A stretch of DNA of 64,000 nucleotides from NCBI GenBank assembly GCA_013397845.1, contig VZTG01007197.1, forward strand, positions 645,071 through 709,070. The letters are read 5' to 3'. Positions 40,601 to 52,600 of the stretch are shown here, one piece after another. The notes beneath the pieces are model-generated. The model saw only the letters and a list, made by a program, of their open reading frames with translations. It did not search any database and was not told where the DNA came from. The first letter of the stretch is position 1. Each line of letters opens with the position of its first letter. Position numbers and translations under genes: made by a program. The stretch comes from Melanocharis versteri (Eukaryota; Chordata; Aves; Passeriformes; Melanocharitidae).

Positions 40601-43600
40601 GAGGGGGCCCATTTTTTCCCTAGTCTTCCTTTTATCATCGATGTACTGTAGAAACTTTTCTTGTTGCCCTTGATGTCCCTGGCCTGATTTAATTCTATCA
40701 GGGCTTCAGCATTCTGAACCTGATCTCTGTCTGCCTGGACAATTTCTCCTCCTAGGATTAAATAGCTTGAATGAGGAAGGCTATAAATTTAAATATAGAG
40801 TGTAAAATCAGCTTTTACATTGTTGAAACTTCAATGTCTCATGGAAGAGCAAGTATTTGGATTCATGTTTTAGCACCTTCTTTTCCATGAAGTACTTTTT
40901 TTCCTGTGAGAATTTAATAAGTGAAGTGTTTAGCATTTAACTAGCCAAATAACTTTAGTTAAAGTACACCTCTTTAACTATTTCAGGGCAGGAACTACCT
41001 ATAAGGTAAATGTTTTTGGGATGTTTGAAGGAGGAGAGAGCAACCCTCTGGTTGGACAAGAGATGACCACGCTTTCGGATACTACTACGGAGCCATTTTT
41101 ATCTAGAGGTAAACCTGACTGAATTGAAGAAAAGGCAGCCTTGTATTTTGGATTAAAAAAAGACCAAAAGTTTACTACGTTTCCGTTTTGCTTTTCTAAT
41201 GCACTTTCATACTTGTTCACAGGATTCATTATATTCCCTTCCCCCATGACATAAACCCTGGTCTGAAATGACCATGAAGCATACCCTACTTCACAATTCT
41301 AGTCCTCTACACCCTTCGGATGATCTTACAAAGATGATAACGCAGGCAACCTGTGTTTTGCTGATTATTTAAAGCCATCTGCATTGCATTTTTTGAAGCT
41401 GTCCACATCTGTGTTAAATCACATAAGGTCAAATTCTTGAACAGAGATCATGGCTCATCTACAGGGGTGTTCACAGGAGTAGAACAAGGAATTTTAAGCA
41501 GATTGTTGGCCCTTTGCTTGTCCTTATATGGTGACTTTTCCTTTTAAGACTAAGATGATATAATGAAAAGAATCTGATTGTTTGGAATGTCCTAGTGTTA
41601 ACGTATATTATTTAAGTTTATATTTAACATACTCATTGTTTAGTCTTTTGGTTTTTTACTATAGTAGGAGGAGACTTTTTCACAAAGGCAATGGCAGAGT
41701 GCTTGCCAGTATCTCTTTGGGAGTTTTTCACTGTGTAGCTAAACCTTTCTTTCAAGGTTTTTGTGAATGTTATGATTTTATCTCCCTTTGGTGTGGTTAA
41801 TAGGCCTCTGCACGTTAATAGCTTTGCTCACCATACTCTCAGTTATACCACCTGAAGAAAGTTTCAGGGCTCAGTCCTTAATGGCAAGCACAATAAAGCA
41901 GGTTGGCTTCTGAGTAGCTGAGTGTACACAAATAAGCAAAGCCTTTTCTCCTCTGCCATTTCATTGCTTGCATAACCATCTGAGAGAATTTGGTGAGGAG
42001 AAAGAACCTAACTGCAAAGTCCTTTCAGAGTTATATAAAGTAAAAAAGGTTTATGACAGCTGACTATACTGTTTCTGCTTAGCCCACACTGGGCTGTGTA
42101 AAAAATACTAATCTTGTACATAACTTTATTGAAACATTTTTAGAAACTTCTTAATTAATTGGTGTCCCCCTCTGTATAATACTAGAGGGTAAAACTGAAA
42201 AAAAAGCCCCCTAAAAACAGGCCATCAGTAACATTAGGCTAAAGCTTTAATAAGTCAGGCAACAAAAAATTGCACCAAGAGTGGTTTGTTACTTTTCGTT
42301 ATAGCAGCTCTCATTTTTGTCTTCAGTGTTATACTCTTTAAGCTAATTAGTTTTATTAATGCATGGATTTGAGTCATGGTTAATGTGAAAAATGAATTTG
42401 TATCTTGGACTGTAAATGTAATAGTAAATTATTTATTAATAGGGGGAAAAATCACCCTAGATCTGGCACATTTACTAGAATTTTCCAAGTGGGGGACTAC
42501 AGTATGTTGGAAGAAATATAAAAGTCAAAATAGATTAACTTTTATATTGTACATAAAGCTAACTTTAACTTCCATATTAAAGTTATGCATGCAATTTTTT
42601 GAACTAACATGGTTTGACTTAAACCCTACTCCCAACTGATTTTATTGTCCTGACTAAAGACTAGATCTATATTTTCTGTGCAGAAGAGGATCATGCTTTT
42701 AACCCCCAGGTACATGGAATAGTTATATTCATGAGTCTACAGTGTTGGATCAATTCTGTGGAACATATATGAAATCACAATATCTTTCAACTGTGATGAG
42801 TGTGGCTGATTTTTCTCAATGGGATTTCTTCCATATAAAGACCAGAAGCTCTGATGGCAGGAAGCCAGAAAATTTGCAGCTGGTAACAAAATCTACAGGA
42901 AAAAAGAGAGAAAGGATTTTGTTGTTTTTTTTTTTTTTGCAAATGGCTGTGGATAAAATTATTGTGTCTTTCTGTTTTGTATAAATATTTTGTGATTTTC
43001 CTTGTGATGACAACAGTATGATGCATATTTTATTTTGTAATTTGTAAACTGAAAATATCTGAAATAACTTCCTACCTTTTTAGAATGTTGCAGCTTTATA
43101 TGAATGTTTGTTCTTGTTCCCTCTGTATCTCTTGGCCTATGTTTATGCTTGTGTGTCTTCTCTGGATTGTGTTCTTTCTTTTCTGTTCATGCAAACTTCT
43201 ATACCACATTTATTACTATGTCATTTTCCCCTGAAAATTGAGGAATGCTGTTTATTTGAAAGTGATTGTAATATATGCTGTTAATCCCACTATTACATGG
43301 TTGAAAATTAATCAGTAGTTTAGATATATATGACACACTAAAATACCATAAAATTACACCACCTGAAAGTGCTCACTGCCGTATCAGTGGTTCGTTCAGT
43401 AGTCTTGTACAAAACTTCTGAAATCAAGTTATCAGCCATCTTTAAAGACCAAAACAGACAATGACATGACAATAGAGAACACTGGCCTTGACACTTGCAA
43501 AGGCTTATTTTTAAAAGGAAACATACATGAAGAAATTTATACAGCTTTTGCCATGGAACCACTGACTAGTGTGAATAATGCCCTCAAATAGGTCATACTT

Positions 43601-46600
43601 GACGGAGTGCCAGTGAATAAAACTAGAGCTATTTTGGAAGCTAACGCATGACATATGTCATCTAAGAGGATGGGGAAAGAAAGCCATCATGCTAAGGCTA
43701 TATTTTTCTGGTTGACACGGCAGGTTTAGAATGTAGAACCAGGGCAGAAGCTGATATCGTGCTGCTGGTGGATGGCTCATGGAGTATTGGGCGGCCAAAT
43801 TTTAAAACCATCAGGAACTTCATTGCCCGTATTGTTGAAGTATTTGATATTGGTCCTGACAAAGTACAGATTGGTAAGTTCTCATATGTTGGAGGGAAAA
43901 TCGAGCATAACTGCTACAGAGACACATAATAACTGAGTAAATGATGGCTTTTTTCCCAGGTCTTGCACAGTATAGTGGTGATCCCAGGACAGAATGGAAT
44001 CTCAATGCTTACCGAACCAAACAGTCTTTGTTAGAGGCTGTAGCCAACTTACCATACAAAGGAGGAAATACTCTAACAGGTATGTCACAGTGCCAGGATT
44101 TTACTTAAGCTCTAGGGAAAATGATTCTAGTAGCTGACCCTGATATTTTTCAGTGAACACAAATATGTCCATGATGAAAGGGACTTAACAGTTCAGCTCA
44201 AAATGGTTGGAAGGGAACGGGTCTAGCACAGGCTTATACCACTGTTTGCAGATCACCTCTCTACTACCCATAATATCCCTTAATACCCAATTGCAATATC
44301 CTCAGTGGTATGACCTGTGATATAAAAGCCAAACTCAGGAGAAATGTGATAGAAGAGATTTTGGGTGATGAAGAGCTTGTGTTGCTGTTGAGCCAATGAG
44401 AAGAAGAAAGGTCAGTTCCATGTCAGGTTTGGGATGAAGACAACCAGGAACCAGAAGGAAGGCTAGTGGAAGTCAGGAGGGTGATGCACAACAGGTAAGA
44501 GAGCGCTGAATATTATCAGTTGCTGAGAAGTCTAGGTGATGGGCTGCAACTAGATTCAAAATGCTTCTAGATGGAAATAAACTGGAACCATGTTGTCAGA
44601 GTGAAGTCACTAGGATGCACTAATTTCTTTTACCATGACTACTGTATGAAAATAGTTTACAGTGATGGTTACTTTCTTTGTGTCATGCTAGGAATGGCCT
44701 TGGATTTCATCTTAAGAAACAACTTCAAACCAGTTGCTGGCTTAAGGCCCAGAGCTCGCAAAATTGGTGTTCTCATCACTGATGGCAAATCACAAGATGA
44801 CGTAGTCACCCCTTCAAGAAAACTCAGAGATGAGGGAGTGGAACTGTATGCAATTGGTAAGTATTACATGAAGGGATGGCCTGCAGCAACCCCCTCCTGC
44901 CCATCTGCTAAGCACACAGAGAAGTGGCCATATACATAAGTACATAAAAAGTTATTCAAAGAATGTGTTTAGGGACTTAATTGCATGGTATTGTGCTTAA
45001 TGGCCATGATTTCTAACAGGTTTTGCTTTCTTCTTCTAAGGTATTAAAAATGCAGATGAAAATGAATTGAAGCAGATTGCAACGGATCCAGATGACATCC
45101 ATGCTTACAACGTTGCGGATTTCTCGTTCTTGGCTAGCATTGTTGATAATGTAACCACGAACCTGTGTAACAGTGTGAAAGGTCCAGGTACATCACATTT
45201 TCAGTCTATTTCATCCTTTTTCCATTTACGTGCTTGCACTGCTAATTCCTTTTTATTACTTATTGGGAACACTGTGTTAGCCGTGGGCTGTTTTTTCAGC
45301 TGCTGATGTGAGGAAGTTGTGCAGACCACCTGGACTACCCTGCAGGGGCTCTTCCTTTCCTTCCAACAGTGACTATGTTATAACCAACCAGCATGAAATT
45401 GCTGGATGTTCCTTCTTTTTCTCCCCAGAATCGTGAAGTATCTTTCTTAATGTGTCAGCTTTTTATTCATTGTGGCATGTTCTTTGATGATACTTATCCA
45501 ATATGGAAAATGTCAGCAGCCCTGCTCTTTTCAAATATTAATGTCTGAGAGCCCAAAACCAAAGCTGAGCATGGAAAAAAGTAATATTAGCTGATGGTTC
45601 TTCAGTGAAACACTGGTGTTGAAGGTGGAATAGGAATTACAGGGAACTTGTTTAGTCTTGAGTGTGTTAAGGCGAGCTATCTCTTCATGCAGTTGTTTTA
45701 AGAATTCCTGAGGAAAAAGAAATATAAGCAACTTCATGAAGTGGTTTTTTCCCTTCTGATAAGATAAATGAATATCTTTTTAATTTGCTTTACTATTACA
45801 GGTGATTTGCCACCTCCTTCAAATTTAGTTATTTCAGAAGTGACACCTCGTTCTTTCAGACTGAGATGGAGCCCACCTCCTGAGAGTGTTGATAGATACA
45901 GGGTTGAATATTATCCTACCTCTGGAGGTAGCCCTAAACAGGTTAGTATTGTATGTTCATCTTTGAAGTTGTCCATTATAACCCTGGACTTCCACATCAT
46001 GGTAATATCATTCTTAATTTGTGCTGTGTGTGATATAACAGTAAATTAAAAATGCTCCTAAGGTCAAGAATATTATGCTTTGGTAAATGATACATGAAAT
46101 TACAAAATATAGGAGCATATATATGACTTTGGTTGTTTTAATTTCATGAATCCAGAAGTAAAATATATTTCTTATAAAGAGTAGTCCTCTATTTCATATT
46201 CCACTGTCATATATTAGTTGAAATATGACTGTACCAGAAATTTTTTGACCATACTCATGGGTAGGCCTGCTGTCCTTTTAATGCATTTTCTTCTTAGTAG
46301 AAAACAAGACAGTGGGGGATACATGTTGTAAGATGTGCTTAGATTAACTCTATATGACTCCAAACTGTTTATTGCACAGGATCAAACTTATCTTGTGGTT
46401 ATTGCTTCTCTACACAGAGAGCCAGTGGCTGGCAGCCCTTGGTTCTAGGAAATCTGAATTGCTCATTACTCTCTTTAACCAGACAGAATAGTATTTAAGC
46501 AAATGAAGTGTTTAGAAGAATGTAGTTAGGTGCCTCTGCATACCTAGCTCTGAGCTTCCCAACTCTGAATGTGGCTTTTAAATTTTAACTCATATTTGGC

Positions 46601-49600
46601 TCATGGACACTTCAAGATTTGGCCTTTGATTAAAGTCTGAGCTGTCATTCCAGTGCACACTGACTTTACAATATGACTACTTCCCAGCATTTCTGTTCTG
46701 CAAGGTGTTGCTAATGCCTTGTGCTGTAACCATCTAGATTATCCCAGATTTTGAAAATTCTCCCGAAGTGGCCCTTTTTTATGTTCTTTAGTAATATAGA
46801 AGTGTAAACCATGTGTGAAATCAGAATGCACTGTAAGTGATGCTAAGTAGATCCAGCTCAATTTGAAAGAAATGTCTGTCTGAGATTTCCCTACAGCTTG
46901 CTTTGCAAAAATAATGCTATATTGTCAGGCAAAATGTATACAAAATTAGGACCAGACTTTATCTCCTTGTCATTGTTTTCTGCAGTTTCAGAAGGAATGA
47001 TTGCTTTTCTTAGAGAAAAGATTACAAACTTACTTGTCTAACAGTGGCTAACATTGCTTCTCTTGTAAGTTTTATGTAAGTAGGATGGAAAGAACAACAG
47101 TTCTGAAAGATCTGCAACCTGAAACAGAGTATGTGGTTAATGTGTTTTCTGTGGTAGAAGATGAAAGCAGTGAACCTCTGATCGGCAGGGAAACAACTTG
47201 TAAGTTAGAAATGGATCTTGAATAACATGTTAACAGCCAGTTTGGGGAACTGTCCAGTAGAACTTTTAGCACTATGGGTTTTCTTCTTAGCAGAAGCAAA
47301 ATATTTAATTTGAATTACTAAACTGTATTGTGTTACTCTGGTTGTTCAGACCTTGTTGTCTGGAAGACAACAGCAAAGTGGAACTGCAATGTTGTAGAAA
47401 ATATTTGTCCCAGCTTCTTTCTACGCTCATAAAGCATGTCTGTACAAAACTAGAAAAACAGACATGAATTACAAGACAGAGTTTATAAATTCCTGAAATC
47501 TGATCATGAACAAATTTGTACTCCTTCATTTTTATGCTAGGTAATTAATTCCTGCTACTACTAGACAGAATCATTTCTAATTAGCAAAAGCCAATTCAAC
47601 ACAATTATGCCACTTCTATGAGTTATAACTTAGCTACATTTCTCCTATGAGCTGTCTACATGATTGATTTCAGGTATATTTATGCTGAATGCAACATAGG
47701 ATGACTCTTCTGCCTCTTTAATAATATTGAATGTTTGCTGTTCAGTTCACTTCTTTATTTGGTATTAGGCTTGTCAAAAATCCTTAAAATATGTGTGTAA
47801 TTTTTATGAAGTCTGTGTTACTTTTTGATATGGTTTTATGGAAACTTTTCATTTATTTAATAATTTGAGAAATATAGGAAACAAAAAGAAAGGACAAAAA
47901 TCCTCTTTGTACAGATCCCAAGCCAGTCATGTTGTTTCATATTAGAATTTTCATGTGAGTTAATGTTGCTTTTTAGAAGAGTAAAATGTTCCAGTGCAGA
48001 CTTGTAAGAGTTTTAGCTGTGTATGTAGAAAATCTGTGGCCGCATTCAAAATGGGATGACCATTACCTCATTCTTAAACTAAGACTTTAAATACCACTGT
48101 TTGCAGATCACCTCTCTACTACCCATAATATCCCTTAATACCCAATTGCAATATCCTCAGTGGTATGACCTGTGATATAAAAGCCAAAGAAACTGAAAGA
48201 ATGAAATTAATATAGATTTTTTTATTTGACAGTGCCAATCTCTTCAGTTAGAAACTTGAATGTTTATGACATTGGATCAACTTACATGCGAGTGAGATGG
48301 GAACCTCTCAATGGAGCTACTGGATATTTGTTAACATATGAACCTGTGAATGCCACAGTGCCAGCCACAGAGAAAGAGGTAAGAGAATTTGTTTTTGCTA
48401 CCTGAACTCTACCAAAAATAAATTAAGAAAAACTGTTAGACTATCATAATAGCCAAAAGACTGGCATGTACTTCTTGAAGTGCAGTGAACTTACTGGGAT
48501 ATTATATACAATGACATCAGTCAGGAAACTGTAAATATACTGTGAATCTCACAAACAAAATTCCCTTGATGTTAAATCATTGCTTGCTTTTCTGCCATTG
48601 CTTTCTTCAGTTTTTAAACATGGTGTGTTATTTTTCATGTGCAGATGCGTGTGGGACCATCAGTGAATGAGGTGCAGCTGGTAGATCTCATCCCCAACAC
48701 TGAGTACACTTTAACAGCTTACGTATTTTTTGGTGATATGAAGAGTGACCCACTCACCACACAGGAAGTGACGTGTATGGACATCTTGATTTTTGCTTTG
48801 TTATTGCTTCAGCAACATTTAATTTTAATTATATTCCATGCAACAGTTTTTTATATAATCTGTTTCATTTAGAAGACCATCTTAACCATGTTTTTCGCAT
48901 TTTCTAACACTCATATGTTTCCCAAGGACCTTGAAGGCAATTTCAATGAAAAGGGTCCAACTACTAAAAGGGGAAAAAAATAATTTTTAACCTGAATAAT
49001 GAAGGAAGTCTTGAGATCACAGTGTTTTTAAAAGGTCTCGATTTTGCTTGTATTAATTTAGAAACCTTGTTCCTGAATTCAGACATCCTCTTAAGTATAG
49101 AAAATACTAAAGAAACATGTAATATCAAGACAAAAGTAAATCTAAAGATGGCTTCCTTTCTTATACCTTTCCTTAAACAGTTCCTATTGGCAGAGGCATG
49201 CTTCTGGTCTAGATGCATGCAGCATGGCTACTTTTAAGTCCTTAAAAATTTTAAACCATTAACCATAGATGAAAAGTGGCTGTTGTCACCGAAAGCTATG
49301 GTCTTAAGCCCTGATACTTCTGGAAGTATTGTGCTCATAAGTTACAAAGGTGCAACTACCATAGTTTATAGCTATTTTGTTCATTGCTGGGAAAACAAGC
49401 TTCTGAACTCTCATCTAGTGCCCAGGACAATGAACTTCTCAGAAAGTGATTGCCTCCATTCACTGAAAAGACTTTAACTTTCATTGAAAAGCATGAAGAA
49501 ATTCACTTCCATCTGTGAGAGACTTATACCTCTGCTATGAATAGAATTCGCTTACTATTATCATTATTTTTACAGTACCTTTGCCTGGACCCAGAGGTTT

Positions 49601-52600
49601 AACAATTCAAGATGTTACTCACAGCACTATGAATGTCCTTTGGGATCCTGCCCCAGGAAAAGTTCGAAAATACATCTTAAGATACAAAATAGCCGATGAC
49701 GCTGATGTGAAGGAGGTAACATTTTTAAAGTGCTAGCAAAGAGTTTTATTTTGAGAAGCTAGATTACTAAAATAATAGTAAAGGTAGTATTATAACCCAC
49801 CAGTGAGAGTAAAGAACATCAGTTCATAATGATTGCAGTCAGGAAAGGGTATTGATTTATTGAAAACTGAATGAGCACAAGATAGATTTCTTGGGTACTC
49901 CCTTCTCCTCCAGAGAGGAAAAATCCTTCAACTGACTGGAGAATTTTCATGGTTTTTTTGGTATATAGCCATTTCTACTCTCTGCTTAAATATCGTACTG
50001 CCAAGGTCTAAGAATAGCCTACAATTAAGAGGACAGTATAGTGGAATAAAGGTATGTTAGCCCCTTTGCCTACTGACAGAACATTGTGAGCATTGTTAGA
50101 GATGTCTTTTACTTATGTACAAGCTTTCCTTAATTGCACTGCTAGGCATAAACCAGCTCTTGGAGAATTAAATTTGTTTTTAAAATGAACCAGAATTTTC
50201 CAAAGGTTCAAGTCTGCATCCTTGTTTCCAAAGGAATAAAGCAGTGAATGATCCACAAGTACTATGTGTATCTGATATAATATGTTTTGCAAATGAATTA
50301 ATAAGTAGAGAACACTCAATATTCAGGTGTAAATTTAAGGGCAAATGGCAAAACTTAGTGCAGAATACTTCTTTGTTTTTCAGTACAGGAATTTCTGCCA
50401 TTAGACCAAATGCAGAGCAAGAAATAGAGCAATTTACAATCCTTTAAGTCACTATTTTTATTCTCAGGTTGAACTTGACAGACTCAAAACCAGCATTACT
50501 CTGTCCGACCTTTCATCCCAAACACTGTACAATGTAAAAGTTGTTGCTGTATATGACGAAGGGGAATCCATACCAACAAATGCAGAAGCTGTCACTCGTA
50601 AGTTCTCCTAAAAATCATTTTTGTGTTTGTTTTTGCCTTAGGTTTGATTTAAATGGTGTGTGCTGCATTATGTTATTGAGTTTAGGAGGAACTCTAATTC
50701 AATCTGAGAAATACCTTACTTGCTCTTGTAGCATTATTTGCAGTATAATAAACTGCAGGAATCTTAGATGAGTTGTGTCTTACTGCAGTGAACACCAACA
50801 TTGCAGTCTGCAGAGAGGTGAAGAGCAACAGAAGCAAAATTATTTCTATTTAAAGACTGAAGGAGAAGTGTAGGTGTAGAATTGGTAAGAAAATATGAGG
50901 ACAGAGGGAAGGTTTAGCAAGTCTACGCAGGAATCTAGGAAAGTGAGTAAGAAGCTGAGCCAAATACTAGAGGATTAGAGAGACACAATCCTGCCTCTGA
51001 TCCAAGAGAGTTTTTCCATCATGGAATGCTAAAGCAGCCTTTACTTTTAGAGGATCATAAAGGTAGCATTTGACTAACCTCCGCAAATAGAGGCAGGGAC
51101 ATGGAGTTGCACAAACTGTAAGAGCTGATCTCCATACAAAAGATGTGACAGACTGAAAGGAGAAAGCAGCTATCAAGGAAGTTCTCATTCTGATCAATGC
51201 TTAGGATTTAAGAAGACAGTTAACCAGAAAAGCTGCAATAGAAAAGAGTAATTGTACCTTTCCACTACCCCTCCATCTGGTGTGGAAATGAAGAAAAACC
51301 CATGAATATTGTCTCTCATTTTTTCTTCTTAATTTTTCATTTGGTAGTCCCATGTATGTAAAAATGTTTGTGAGATTTCCTGCTTGCCGTTGTGCTAGCC
51401 TTTGTTCTATACCTGTGGTTTTGTGTGAATGTGTGTGTAAGGAAAGAAGAGGAAAGTTCTGCCAAAGAAATTATTTTTAGTTTAATTCTTTGGTTCTACC
51501 TATTTACGTATTTCTTCCCAGTGGCTATAATATTTTGCTTCCTTAACCTACAGATAACCTCTGCAAATTCTTTCTAAATAAGTGGTGACTTATTTGGCTT
51601 ATATAAAGAATTTTAAGATTTGCGAGAAACTCATGCGGGAACTTGAGCTGTGTCTATGGGAGTTCATATTCACTCCATATAACTCCAACATGTAACAGCC
51701 AGGGCTTCAGCTGTTTTGAGTAGGCATGTGAGTTGAGACCTCTGCTGAGGTCAGTAGAGGTATGTCTGTTTTAGTAGATTATGACCTGATGATGTGACAT
51801 TACGAAGGATGATTTGCTTAGTGTAAGTGGACTGAGTTATACAACAGTTTTTGACTGTAGTCATTAGAAGCATGGTAACTGAGAGATGAACCTTCTGCAT
51901 TATTTATAGAATCTTCTAAATTATTTGTCTGAGTAATTCCTTTGTTTAACTGTATTTATTTTGTAGTTACCTTTTGTGGAATATTTTTCCTTTTCTCATA
52001 ACAGAGCCTGTGCCAGCACCAGTCAATCTCAGAATCACAGATATAACCACGAATAGTTTCAGAGGTACTTGGGATCATGGAGCTCCAGATGTCTCTCTAT
52101 ACAGAATAACATGGGGACCCTATGGAAGAGGGGAAAAACAGGAGGTAAGAATAGAGAGCCACCTTATGCTTTTGAGGGCAGTCTCTCAGAGGGTGTATTT
52201 TTAAACTCAGAAATGTAATTGATAAATGGCCTATAACTTGCAAGCCTTCTTGTTGTGCTCCATGGAAATTCAGTGAGAAGGTGTAGGACACATATGTACA
52301 GCCACTTGCAGTGATGTTGCAGAGTAAAAAGTTACTCAGTTGTATCTCACTCTCTGTTCGCCTGTTTCATTTGTATGTTTTGGTTTTGTTTATTTATATT
52401 TTCTATTTTTTTTTTTAATTTCTTCACAAGACTATCTTAAATGGGGATGACAATAGTTTGGTCTTTGAAAATTTGAATCCAGATACATTATATGATGTCT
52501 CAGTCACTGCCATCTATCCCGATGAATCGGAAAGTGATGAGCTCATTGGCAGTGAACGAACATGTAAGTAAACAAAGGGATTCTGCATGTTGTTATTCAT

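Noticed and set aside
40318..40638. 106-codon minus-strand open frame as a host gene
   Set aside because: It reads as two joined pieces of CR1 ORF2 inside a CR1 element.
15418..45187. VWA domains as an integrin alpha I domain or matrilin gene
   Set aside because: The interleaving with 18 FN3 repeats and the sequence of each domain fit collagen XII. COL14A1 was also considered and rejected because it has far fewer FN3 repeats and two VWA domains.
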